Shown here: positions 25,369 to 36,271 of the stretch, in pieces | Position numbering within the stretch: the first letter of the stretch is position 1 | How the letters are laid out: every line of letters begins with the position of its first letter | Assembly (NCBI GenBank): GCA_036583965.1 | Contig: JAZBQD010000001.1 | Coordinates: forward strand, 18,942,608 to 19,006,607 | DNA from: Prunella strophiata | Lineage: Eukaryota; Chordata; Aves; Passeriformes; Prunellidae | Length of the DNA: 64,000 bases | Direction of reading: 5' to 3' | The notes under the pieces: model-generated | What the model was told of the DNA's origin: nothing | The model's input: only the letters and a program-made list of their open reading frames with translations | The model's database searches: none | Translations under genes and position numbers: made by a program

Positions 25369-25878
25369 ACATTGTTAGAAAAATTAATCCACAAAGATCA
25401 GAGGTTTATGTCCAAAAAGAAGACAGAGGAGTGCCTTTTACTTTATTCGAATAAAGGGAGAGGCTATGGGGCATTCCCCTGGGGTCTCTCAAATTTTTGG
25501 AGGACACAGCCTCCCTTTTTATCCCAATTTCCTGGCCACATTTCCCTTTTCTCCTTCCCCATTGGCTGAGGTACTTGAGAGGTACAGACTTCCTGATGGG
25601 CCTGATACAGAAGATTCTCTCTAATGTATAACCCTCTCTTTTAATTTTTAATTCCTACAGAATTTAGGGATTTTTCTTTCCTATTGTTTCTTTCATCTTA
25701 CAGTGTCTAATTTCATTTATCAGCAAACCTGGAGTTTATTTGTAAAAGCAAATATCTTTTCCCATTCATCAATCAGTAGAATCTTCCCCATTGTTTCTTT
25801 TATCTCCCAGTGCTAGCTTTATCTACCAGCAGACCCACAGCTTGTTTGTAAAGGCAGCTTCACTCTTCCTCTCAACAT
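25369..25878 (-). mobile_element. Solo LTR, family D, nested inside family C LTR
   Basis: TGTTAG...CTCTCA lies at 25373-25874 with a 4-bp direct repeat acat on each side (25369-25372 and 25875-25878). Removing it restores a continuous outer LTR 5' region (attacat joined to gattgg). A TATA-like GGGATAAAAAGGG on the minus strand (about 25515-25527) precedes the poly(A) palindrome and the LTR end, so it lies in minus orientation. A 4-bp duplication fits a class I (gamma-like) element. Confidence 0.82.
25441..25456. terminator. Palindromic poly(A) signal CTTTATTCGAATAAAG
   Basis: A perfect 16-bp palindrome inside the nested LTR that presents AATAAA on both strands. On the minus strand it lies about 70 bp from the LTR end, where the retroviral poly(A) signal belongs. 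Use in the plus direction is inference only. Confidence 0.6.
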
Positions 25879-26488
25879 GATTGGCTTTTGACAAATACTA
25901 TATGTATCATGTTGTATCAATTTGTAGTGCTATATTGATGTTTTAATAATATAGTAAATGTAGTGTTACAGTTAAATTGTGGTTTTTGTAATTAAAGTAG
26001 AGACTATGGATGTAAGATTTTTTTACAGGAGGAATGGGGTATTCACACAGGGATAGCAGCCACAGGGCACCCAGATCTTCCAGGGAAGAGAGAATTTATG
26101 ACTCTTATCAGAAGGAACCAAATTCTTGCACTGCTGAGACTGTGAGACACTGAGAGACTGGGAGTGGGAAGATGACAAAAACCAGATGAAAACCTTTGTT
26201 TTGGGTGGAATTTATGCATCATGCATGGGGTATATGAATATGCAACAGGTTATTGCTTTTAAGGGTTAATCCTTTGTTAAATGGGTGTGCTTTCAAGGGC
26301 TTGACTAGCCCAGGAGGGCACCTGGATCAGTTTTTAACTCTTTGTTTTTATTGTCTCGTATTTTCCTATCTAAACTGTTCAAATATTATTTACTCTAATT
26401 ATATTACTATTTTTATAACCATCTTATTTCTATTAAACTTTTAAAATTTAAAAAAAAACCACAGGTGATTGGTGTTTTTCACAAAGAA

Positions 26489-27676
26489 CCTCCTGGAAGC
26501 TGCTTTGCATCCACCTGAGCTGTTCTCCAGGGCAAGGTCACTCTGGACTGCACAAAAAGCTGCTCAGGGGTGCTCACCATGCCCCTTTGTGTCCAGCCTG
26601 TGGGTTCTGGGTATCCTGAGCAGCGTTCAGCACCCCCTGTGTCCCTCACTGACCTTATGGACAGTTATGGATCCACAGGTTTGTGTCCCAAAATCTCCCA
26701 GCATAACTCCTTGCCCTTCCTGTGCTGCCAGAACTGAGTTTTCCCTACGCTGCTCCCTTTTTCCCATTCCCAGCTGACACAGGGCTGTTGGGGTGACATC
26801 CCAAGGACCTGGGGAGCACAGGGATTGCTGACAAATGGGATTGTGCTGGGATTCTGTAGGGGAAAACATGCAAACTTGCTTGAGCCAGATTATCCCAATA
26901 GGAAATATTGGATATGTTTTCCTTGTCTTTCCTCAGCCTCATCCATGGGAGAACCTTGAGGTGCAGTGCCATAAAATCCATAAAAAAATTGTGCCCTTCA
27001 AAGCCACCCAGCTCCTTCTCCCCATTCCTTGCTATTTATAATATTTATGTTAGCTTTCCCTGACTCCTTTAAAGTTTGATCCCTTTAAAGTTTGATCTCT
27101 TCCTCTAAAGTCACATCAGACTTTCCTACATCCCTTTCTCCTCTCTCTCCTCAAAACCTTTCTCCTTTTCTTGTCTATCCAGGCTCTTTTCTCTTTCTGG
27201 CTTCTCCTTCAACAACTATTCAGCCTTTCTCAGATCATCCAGATCTTTGTTGCATCTGAGCAGGAATTTGGGTTTGGCTTTGACAGGTGTCTTTTTAGCT
27301 CAGCACTGACATCTTTTCCCTCAGCAGCCACTTCCTGCAGGATCTATTTGAGAGATTCCTGAGCGCATAAATTACGTTGGCACGCGCAAATCGGCACAGC
27401 AAAAATGTTAATTACCTCCACTTTTCCTCTGCTGAGCCTCCCCTTGACGGTTTGAGCAACTTTTGTCTGCTCTGCTCTTTCTTTTCAGATAAATTCTCAG
27501 AGGGCTTTAACACTTGGTGCAGGGAGGGCTTGATTTCCACACTGTGCTTTGTGCAGGTTGTTTTTCTGAAGGTGTGCTAAGGGACCTACAAAAAAAAAAA
27601 GCAAGGGATCCACAAATTAGAAACATTTCCTGACGTGTTCTGATATGTTTTGGCAAAGCTTTCATTTCTGGCCATG
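26489..27676. other. Single-copy non-coding DNA
   Basis: No recognised gene or dispersed repeat. A small duplication of cctttaaagtttgat occurs near 27065-27095. Confidence 0.45.
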
Positions 27677-29278
27677 GTGACATCAGCAGGGGCTGTGTGA
27701 CATCAGCAGGGTTGGGTGACATCAGCAGGGTTGGGTGACATCAGCAGGGCTGGGTGACATCAGCAGGGTTGGGTGACATCAGCAGGGTTGGGTGACATCA
27801 GCAGGGCTGGGTGACATCAGAAGGGCTGGGTGACATCAGCAGGGTTGGGTGACATCAGCAGGGTTGGGTGACATCAGCAGGGGCTGTGTGACATCAGCAG
27901 GGTTGGGTGACATCAGCAGGGTTGGGTGACATCAGCAGGGTTGGGTGACATCAGCAGGGTTGGGTGACATCAGCAGGGCTGGGTGACATCAGAAGGGCTG
28001 GGTGACATCAGCAGGGTTGGGTGACATCAGAAGGGCTGGGTGACATCAGAAGGGCTGTGTGACATCAGCAGGGGCTGTGTGACATCAGCAGGGTTGGGTG
28101 ACATCAGCAGGGGCTGTGTGACATCAGCAGGGGCTGTGTGACATCAGCAGGGTTGGGTGACATCAGCAGGGGCTGTGTGACATCAGCAGGGTTGGGTGAC
28201 ATCAGAAGGGTTGGGTGACATCAGCAGGGCTGGGTGACATCAGAAGGGCTGGGTGACATCAGCAGGGTTGGGTGACATCAGCAGGGGCTGTGTGACATCA
28301 GCAAGGCTGGGTGACATCAGAAGGGCTGGGTGACATCAGCAGGGTTGGGTGACATCAGAAGGGCTGGGTGACATCAGAAGGGCTGTGTGACATCAGCAGG
28401 GGCTGTGTGACATCAGCAGGGGCTGTGTGACATCAGCAGGGGCTGTGTGACATCAGCAGGGGCTGTGTGACATCAGCAGGGGCTGTGTGACATCAGCAGG
28501 GTTGGGTGACATCAGCAGGGGCTGTGTGACATCAGCAGGGGCTGTGTGACATCAGCAGGGTTGGGTGACATCAGCAGGGCTGGGTGACATCAGCAGGGGC
28601 TGTGTGACATCAGCAGGGTTGGGTGACATCAGCAGGGCTGGGTGACATCAGAAGGGCTGGGTGACATCAGCAGGGCTGGGTGACATCAGCAGGGTTGGGT
28701 GACATCAGCAGGGGCTGTGTGACATCAGCAGGGGCTGTGTGACATCAGCAGGGGCTGTGTGACATCAGCAGGGGCTGTGTGACATCAGCAGGGTTGGGTG
28801 ACATCAGCAGGGTTGGGTGACATCAGCAGGGGCTGTGTGACATCAGCAGGGTTGGGTGACATCAGCAGGGGCTGTGTGACATCAGCAGGGCTGGGTGACA
28901 TCAGAAGGGCTGGGTGACATCAGCAGGGGCTGTGTGACATCAGCAGGGTCTGGGTGACATCAGCAGGGTTGGGTGACATCAGCAGGGCTGGGTGACATCA
29001 GAAGGGCTGGGTGACATCAGAAGGGCTGGGTGACATCAGCAGGGCTGGGTGACATCAGAAGGGCTGGGTGACATCAGCAGGGTTGGGTGACATCAGCAGG
29101 GTTGGGTGACATCAGCAGGGTTGGGTGACATCAGAAGGGCTGGGTGACATCAGCAGGGCTGGGTGACATCAGAAGTGTGTGACATCAAGCAGGGCTGTGT
29201 GACATCAGCAGGGTTTGGTGACATCAGCAGGGGCTGGGTGACATCAGCAGGGGCTGTGTGACATCAGCAGGGGTTCTG
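27677..29278. repeat. 19/20-bp minisatellite, about 80 units
   Basis: 1.6 kb of units beginning GTGACATCAG. Four main types differ after that core: cagggttgg, cagggctgg, aagggctgg (all 19 bp) and caggggctgt (20 bp). Unit types are interspersed in a non-random order. A run of about 100 bp starting at 27990 recurs at 28318 with essentially no change. Every unit holds TGACATCA. The last units before 29278 are degenerate. Confidence 0.98.
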
Positions 29279-30444
29279 TGGCCATTTGTGGCCTGGCACA
29301 AGGCCCAGGAGGTGCCACGTGCTGTGGGATGTGGGGAGTGGTGACATTTTCTGTCACCACTTTGGATTCATTTTGGGACAGACACGTGCTGGGGACTGGG
29401 GTAAGGAGCTCGTGCTGCCTCTGCCCACACCAGCTCTGGCTGTAACCAGGAGAAGGAATTGATATATTTAGAGATGATGATGTAGACTTTTAAATCCTGG
29501 GGATGGTGACTGTGACACAGCCCACGATTCCTGTGTGATGTAGGATCAAAAATGGGATTTTGGAGCTAATTTTTCCCCCTGGCATGGGAGGATCCAAGTG
29601 CAGCTTCATCCCCTTTGCGTGACGGTGACGTGCACAGCCCCAGTGATGCAGGACTGCTCCAAAATCAGGTGCCAATGAAGATCCCTGAGGTTCACAGTGT
29701 CCACAAACCCTGGGCCCTGTTCCTTCCATCTCCTGACAGCCCTTGCTGCTCCCCTCCTGCCTGCTGAGCGTCCCTCCAGGAAAACCAAAGCTGTGCAGGG
29801 GGGCAGGACTGGCAGTGCTGCTCTGCCTTGAATGCCTTTTGATTTTCCTCCTCTCACAGATCAAACCTGAGCCTCAGAGGGGGCCTGGCTGGAGCCTGAG
29901 CTGCTGCTGGCTCAGGCTGTGTCTGAGTGGAACTGCATTAAAAACTGGCTTTTAAAAAGGAGCCATGCATCTTGCCAGCCAGGGCACGCTGCCAGGGCTC
30001 AGCAGAGGAGCTGTCCCTGCCTGCAAGGAGCTGGAGCAGTGTCTCACTCACAGGGCTTGGCTTGGTGGGCAGCCAGGAAGGAATTCAATAAACAGCTCTG
30101 TCCTTCTGGAGAGCTCTGGGGCTGGAACAGGAGCACAGAGCTGGGTACCCACAGCAGCCAGCACAGGCTGTAGAAAATGTGTCCCTGACCTTTGATGAGA
30201 TCACTGCATCCTCCCCAGAGAGCTCTGTGCCAAGCCCTGGGTGGCTCAGGAGCCAGGGAAGTGGCACAGGGGACACACAGCCCTGGGCACGAGTGCCACC
30301 TGCTTGGGGGGCAGTGCAGCTGGGCAGGCACTGCCCAAATGTCTGGGGGCAGCAGGGAGGAAGAGCTGAGCCTCCCCCAGGCTGCATCATTTGGCCTCAG
30401 AGCCCCTGACCCCTCTCAGTCAGAGCCATTCTGCTCCTGCCTCA
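29279..30444. other. Single-copy, fairly GC-rich DNA
   Basis: Several overlapping frames of 76-124 codons on both strands, none with a recognisable domain. No repeat recognised. Confidence 0.4.
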
Positions 30445-30491
30445 GAGAATCCCGGAGTGGGATGGGATAAACCTTAAATCCCATCCAGGGC
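30445..30491 (-). mobile_element. CR1 LINE 3' terminus, left of LTR
   Basis: agaatcccggagtgggatgg, then accttaaatcccatccaggg, is the reversed CR1 terminus. The next part of the same tail resumes at about 30970, so an LTR has split this copy. Confidence 0.8.
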
Positions 30492-30950
30492 TGATGCCTT
30501 GAGAAGGCTGACCTAGAACAGAGGCTGGACAGAGCTAAAGAATAAAGCAGGGATTTATTCAAAGGATCTCCTCTATGGATCCACCTTGGGCAGCACCAGA
30601 GCCCAGCCAGGGCTGCACCCAAGATGAACCAAAATGGGCCCAAAATGCACAACCAGGCACGGGGTCTCTCCCTTGGATCAGTTCTGCTCCATTTGCACCT
30701 TGGAGTTCATTGTCCCATTCCAGCTTTAGCCCCTGCAGCTCCCACCCTGCTTGTTTTTCTCTCCTCAGCCCATGCTGTTTGTGCTCTTGGGCTGAGATTT
30801 GGATCATTTGTCCTTGGTGCCCAGCTGGAGCAGGAATTGTTTTGTCTCCCTGCTCTGTGCACAGAGCTCACCATCCCTGATGTGAAGCTCAGCCTCACAC
30901 ACTAAAGCAGCACAGAACCTGTGAAAAATAGAAAAGCTAAACCTGAGGCA
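30492..30950 (-). mobile_element. Solo LTR, family A (copy 2)
   Basis: About 95% like the LTR at 11508-11968 and in the same orientation, starting TGATGCC on the plus strand. The far end is ...CCTGAGGCA and lacks the final tca of copy 1. It is followed by ttttccccc and then tgatgcctca (30960-30969), which resembles the LTR start again. On the minus strand this reads as an LTR-end remnant plus a purine tract in front of the LTR. It may be a scar of a deleted provirus, though the boundary is uncertain. Confidence 0.8.
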
Positions 30951-30969
30951 TTTTCCCCCTGATGCCTCA

Positions 30970-31080
30970 ATGCTACCCCCTGCCATGGGCAGGGACATCC
31001 TGCTGCCATCCCAGGTGGCTCCAAGCCCTGTCCAGCCTGGCCTTGGACACTTCCAGGGATGGGGCAGCCACCTGACACCC
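30970..31080 (-). mobile_element. CR1 LINE 3' fragment, right of LTR
   Basis: gctaccccctgccatgggca, then gggacatcctgctgccatcc, and gtccagcctggccttggaca. It continues the reversed CR1 tail interrupted at 30491. Confidence 0.85.
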
Positions 31081-32302
31081 AATTTTAATGGGATTAGAGA
31101 TCTCCATGGCAGGGAAATGCCCAGAATCAGTCAGGTGTATCCACAGCAGCTCCTCTGGGCCTCTGTGGATGAGATCTCGTGGTGCAGGTGAAGGGTTTGG
31201 TTGTGTCCCCTTGCAGCAGTGAGAACACAGAGGGAATGACCCAAGGAATGAACTTCCTGCTTTCTGTGTTTCTCCTCTCTTGGTGTCTTGCTGGGATTTT
31301 CTATTATCACTGAGTCAGAAGCAGGTTTATGTGCTGGGAGTGTGATTGATTTGCAGCTCGCACCTTGCAGTGGATGGAAAGCAAACCATGCTGGCTGTTG
31401 GCTCTCTTGATATTCTTGAAAACAAACAAAAAAAAAAATTAAAAAAAAATTGAGTTTGGAACAAAATATCCCAGCAGCTTTCTCCAGCAAAGTCGTGCTG
31501 AGGTTTCACATGGGAGCATCCCAGAAGGAAATGAGATTTTGAACCTTGCCTTTATCAGGAGCTGTGGTTTTACAACTTTTTTGGGGTTATGCCAGTGGAC
31601 AGGTTGAGGTAGTGTTCATTCATTTTTTGTTTGATCCCTAAGCAAAGTCCCACAATGCCAATTTAAAACACTTTGGCTTGACTGTTGGGCTGGAAGAAGG
31701 AAATATCATGTTCTAAAGCTTATAGATTATTAACCTCAAAACCTTGCAAGGTTTGATAGGCTCAGGTGTGAGTTTTGTGTTGTTTCAGATGATTTTTGGG
31801 GGGAAACCAAAGGAAAGCAGCACTGAGGTTCAATACAGCATCTCTCCAACTAGGCGAGCAGGAGGGAAGAGGTGATATTGTTGCTGATACTGCTGCTGAT
31901 TTATTCTGAGAAAACACAAATTTTATGGATGCTGGGAGGTTTTACTGTGGTTCTCAATGATTCATTTGACCTCTGGTAGCTGCCAGTGAACCCAGCCTGG
32001 GAGCAGAGCCTCTGCAGACAGAGCAGGAGACAGAAATGTCAATTGCCACTTGTTCTCTTCAACCTGATTCCTCCAAACATAAAGTGGAAATATCTGGAAT
32101 GGAGCTAAATCTCCATCTGTGCTTCCTGCATGCAAATCACAGGTGTGCTGTGTTAAACTGCATCCTGAAAAGCTGAGGGAAAAGCACCTCCAAGGAGGGA
32201 GGAGCAAATGGGAGGGTTTGAATGTTCAGGAAATAGCTTTGTGTGTGTCTGAGGGGTGGGCAAAAGCTGGGGTGGTGATGTCTCAGTGACTCCTGCATCT
32301 CC
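31081..32302. other. Single-copy non-coding DNA
   Basis: An A-rich patch lies at 31421-31451. Nothing else recognised. Confidence 0.45.
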
Positions 32303-32482
32303 AGGGGAGGTTCAGGTTGGATATTGGGAACATTTCTTCCCAAAAAGGGGCTGTGCAGTTCCAGTCCCTGGAGGGGTTTAAAGCCCTGTGGGGCAGTGGT
32401 GGCCTTGGCAGTGCTGGGGAATGCTTGGACTCAGTCTCAGAGGGCTTTTCCAACCCAAACTATTCCATGATCCTGTGGTTCT
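32303..32482 (+). mobile_element. CR1 LINE 3' end
   Basis: Contains ggaggttcaggttggatatt, then gtccctggaggggtttaaag and ggacttcag-like cttggactcagtctcagagg, ending cttttccaacccaaactatt and ccatgatcctgtgg. Confidence 0.88.
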
Positions 32483-33314
32483 TCAGTTCCACAGCACTTT
32501 GTGATTTCTCACCTGGTCAAAACCTCTATATTAGAGGGCTGTGAGAAAGGTGGAGATAGAGGGACTGACCAGGCCCAATGGGAGATCACCTGGGCCTCAA
32601 ACAACTCAGGATTTTAAAAAATTAAGTCAATAATGCACCAAAGTTTACCCAGAGAGTCTCAGGCTGAGCCTGGAAACCCTGAGCATTAATCACCAGCCTG
32701 TTCTGGCCCCTCACCCTCCACAAAAAGTGTTGTGTGGAGGTTAATTTCAGATTAGAATGGAGTTGGACTAAATGCAGACACAAGGAGAGCTGAGCTGAGC
32801 TGTGCCCAGGCAGAATCCAGCCCAAAGTGCTTTTCTGCAGCAGGAACATACCTAATCCTCTTATCCCTTGGACTTGGAGGTCCTGGATGAGTGGGAATGG
32901 GAGACTCCATTCAAAGAGAGGATTTGCTCTCTGAATAAGGCTGGAAATGCAAAGACTCACCTGTTCTGCTGATGGGTTTATAAAGGGTTGAAAGCTGCAG
33001 GCTTTAAATGAGGTGAATTTCATCCTCATTTCAAGCCCTCGTGGGCCTGAGGAATCCTGAAGAGCTTCACCAGCAACCACAGTCTTTTTTAAACCACTTT
33101 TACTTTTTAGAAAAAAAGAAATTTCAGATTTGTTGGATTTTGTCAACTACCACGTGATAAGCACCAGCCATGATGAGGAAGAAATAGGTCCAACCACAGG
33201 CTGAGATCACATCAGGAGATTTTGTTTTAAACTCCCGAAGGATCTTCCATGCCACTGGGCTTCTCCTCACACCTCTCTGTCTCCTGGAATGAAATGCACT
33301 TTATCAGGAGACTG
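32483..33314. other. Single-copy non-coding DNA
   Basis: A 174-codon minus-strand frame (32622-33146) has no recognised domain and is probably chance. Confidence 0.4.
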
Positions 33315-33372
33315 AATCACAGCATCATGGAATCATTATGGTTGGAAAAGACCTTCCAGATCTTCCAAATGA
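33315..33372 (-). mobile_element. CR1 LINE 3' terminus (very short)
   Basis: aatcacagcatcatggaatc followed by attatggttggaaaagacct is the reversed last ~55 bp of a CR1 tail. Confidence 0.75.
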
Positions 33373-33571
33373 TCTGAAATATTGCAGTGAAATTTGACAT
33401 AATTTACAAAAGCTCAGGTCTCCCCAAAGACTCACACCAAGATCCCTTCTGGACCCCTTGTCCTCTGATTTTTCAGTGTAAAACCAAAGGAAATGCAACA
33501 TTTGGGCTTTCTGCCTCACTGTGTGCATGTCTGACACTCTGTGGCTGTCAAAAAATGATCCTCAGTGTTTT

Positions 33572-33645
33572 CCTTGGAATCCTGGATTGGTTAAAGTTGG
33601 AAAAGCTCTCAGATCAGCGAGTCCAACCATTAACCCAGAATGTTT
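33572..33645 (-). mobile_element. CR1 LINE 3' terminus (very short)
   Basis: ttggaatcctggattggtta, then aagttggaaaagctctcaga and gagtccaaccattaaccc. Reversed CR1 tail end, more diverged than its neighbours. Confidence 0.7.
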
Positions 33646-35129
33646 TTCTAGATGTGGTTTTCAGTCTCAGAAAAAATAAATGAAATTTAATATTTTTCAG
33701 CATTCCCTGTGCAGCCCAACATTCCCAGACCTGGTGGGATTCAGCACTTTCACACCACTTTGGATAAATAAACTACAGAATCCCCTAAAATACTGCACCA
33801 TTCAATTTGTTGCAGCAACAAATGATGCTTTTAGACATGAAACATTTGCTGTGCTGCTGGAGATGTACAGAGTTTATTAATGAGATTAACAGAGTTTATT
33901 AATCCTACAGAAGTTTGGATTGACTAAACTCAGTGTAGGCTGAGATATGGCTGCAGAGTAGGAAATTAATGTCCAAAGAGTTGTAATTGTCAGAAAAAAA
34001 ATTCATTTGGTGTATTTAGAACTAAGCACTTAAAAAATAATGTTGGGGGGAGAAAGATAGAAAAAAAAATATTATTCTTTATATTGGGCTGTTTTGAGTA
34101 TAAGAGACTCTTTGAGGATTTTTCTACTTAAAATGCACTTTTAATGTTTCTCCCTTGCTGCCAGTCTTTGCAAGGTCTCCACCTGATATATTGGAAGAGG
34201 TAACAAACTCTTGAGATGGATTTTTGAAATCTTTAGACCTCTGACCAGGCTTGCAGTGATGACACAGAGGTAACAATAAAACCACTTGAGAGACATTTAA
34301 TGGGACACTTTAAATGAAATCCCCGGGGTTGGTGATGGCAGCTGAGCGTGTTCTTGCCATTTTCCCATTTAACAAGAAGAAAAGGCCAAACAAGGAGCAA
34401 TTAGTCAGAATAAAATCAGCTTTGATGACATTTTCCCTCCTGAACTCTGGTATAAAATGGTCACCTGAGGAAGAACTGAAGGGATATGTGAGGAATTTGG
34501 ATGTGGAGCTGCATGTTCACACACACAGTGCTGGGTAAAAAATGAGCAGGTAAAGGCACCGTGGGGTTCCTTGGTTCTTGGGATACTCTCTGCTCATATT
34601 TTGCTTGATTTTGGTCTAAATTTTCATTAATCTCAGCTTTTCTTTGAAGTCTGTGCAGGTTAAACTTGGTTTTCATCCTGTGGATCTCCATGACATTGGT
34701 GTGCTCGGGTTACCCAGTTGGCCCTTCCATGGTAAGTCCCATTCTCTAACTGCTCCCAGATCTGTTTCACTCCTCTTAAATTACTTCTTTATTTAAATTA
34801 ATTTTGTTTGCTTGGTTGCTTCTTTGCTGCTGTGTTTTTCATTTTTTTATAAAATGAAAGAACTTTCTTGTATTAAAGCTATTGGTTAAATATCATTACC
34901 TATTTTCCTGGAGCATAGCCTAATTTTTCCTGGTGTTATTAATAAAATATGCAAGCCTCTGAAATAATCATGTGAGCAACTCAGTGCATATTTAATGTGG
35001 AGTGTGGGGAACTGAAATCCTGGATGGAAGAGAGAAAACCACAAATCTCCTCTGCATTAATCTGAATTCTTTGCATATCTCAAAGAGGTGCAATTAGAGA
35101 TATATCTATTAATTTCACTTATTGCTAGT
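33646..35129. other. AT-rich single-copy DNA
   Basis: No gene or repeat recognised. Confidence 0.45.
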
Positions 35130-35288
35130 GAGTTTATCAATTAATTAACTTATTTATAATCAACTGATTTATTTAGACACAGCTGGATCTGAGTAGCCAC
35201 ATTTCCTAATGGATGGGTTTTCTTTATGGCAATGATATCACTGTTAAAAGGACTTTAATTGCTTCAATAAATGTCAGAATAAAAGTTA
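35130..35288 (-). repeat. Inverted-duplicate arm A
   Basis: The reverse complement of this segment matches 40379-40535 at roughly 85% over about 157 bp. This includes an identical run of about 30 bp around ggaaatgtggctactcagat (20 of those bases). It is either an ancient local inverted duplication or two copies of an old dispersed element that I do not recognise. It has no TG/CA ends, A tail or target duplication. Confidence 0.88.
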
Positions 35289-35961
35289 TGTGTTCAGGAA
35301 ATCTAGTGAAATAGCAGCTAAAAATTCAAAAGGAGAATTTCTCCTGTGCCCAGCTTTTTGGTTTTTATGGGTTTTTTTACTGCAAAAAGTGTTTTTTCTT
35401 GTTAGGGAGAAAATTCAGTCTGGGAAATGCTTTGTGAGTGGCAGAAGGCGTTGGTTGCAGAAGAAAGTCATTAAACAAAAAAATTAACTTAATAACCAGT
35501 ATTAAAGAAGAGCAATAAAACACTGAATTAAAACAAATCCTAATGAAGTTAATGGCAATTTTACCAGCAATCCCTGGTGTTAATCCTATGGCTTTGCATG
35601 GAATTTTTAGAGATGGCAGAATATGACTTTTAGATGGAAAATCAGCTGGGAAGTCAGGATATGATGAAAGATGCACAGAGCAACCACAGACATGCCAGGA
35701 AATGGTTTTATTTTATAATTCAGCAGTAATTAAACTCAGTTTATTTTAAGAGCTGTTGAAATATGTCAAAGTTTTTATACAGTTGGCATTTTTTTGTCCT
35801 ACAGAGTGCAAGTAAAAGGAATGTGTGCAAAGCCCTGGATTTTTGCTCAAGCCTGGATTTTTATCCAGATTTTTTAAAATTCCCATTACTATTTTGTCAT
35901 TATTAAACTTACTCAGAACTACTTCCAGAATTGGTCATAACTACTGGAAAGCGTCCTCCAA
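35289..35961. other. AT-rich single-copy DNA
   Basis: No recognised feature. Confidence 0.45.
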
Positions 35962-36057
35962 ATTTTAGCTTTACAGGTATTTTTGTTTTTCTCTTTTGTT
36001 TTCTCTGTAATTTAAGCCTCAGAAGTTCACACAGGTTATACAAAGCTGGTATTTCAT
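35962..36057 (+). repeat. Source-side copy of a 95-bp direct duplication
   Basis: attttagctttacaggtatt through ctggtatttcattt recurs at 38302-38393. The right-hand ~57 bp are identical and the left part has small differences, including a 9-bp length change. This copy sits in ordinary single-copy sequence, so it is probably the original. Confidence 0.9.
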
Positions 36058-36271
36058 TTTTCCCTGAGAAAATCTCATTTTCCAGCAATAAACACCCGTG
36101 TTGTTCCAAGGAAACTGTGTCACAGCTGGTCAGCATCACTGAAAACAATTCATATCATACCCTAAACATAATTGTATCAGTATTTTAGACCAGAAATGCA
36201 TAAAAAACTATGGAAAAAACCTGATTTTGACCACAATAAATCCTTAGAAAATAACAGCTCATCCCTGTCAT

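Larger units (their letters stand above)
25347..26488 (+). mobile_element. Solo LTR, family C, with TSD, split by a nested LTR
   Basis: The outer LTR spans 25352-26483. Its ends are near-perfect inverted sequences (TGTGAAAAA...TTTTTCACA), and a perfect 5-bp target duplication aagaa flanks it (25347-25351 and 26484-26488). Without the nested LTR it is about 626 bp. The 3' part, tctattaaacttttaaaatt, carries ATTAAA about 50 bp before the end, giving plus orientation. The 5-bp duplication and TGTGAAAAA ends fit an ERVL-like (class III) avian LTR. No internal coding sequence is present. Confidence 0.88.

Noticed and set aside
27677..29278. CRISPR-like regularly spaced repeat
   Set aside because: Units abut one another with no unique spacers, the genome is vertebrate, and the variants are those of a minisatellite.
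32622..33146. 174-codon minus-strand frame
   Set aside because: No recognisable protein features. It ends in ordinary non-coding sequence.
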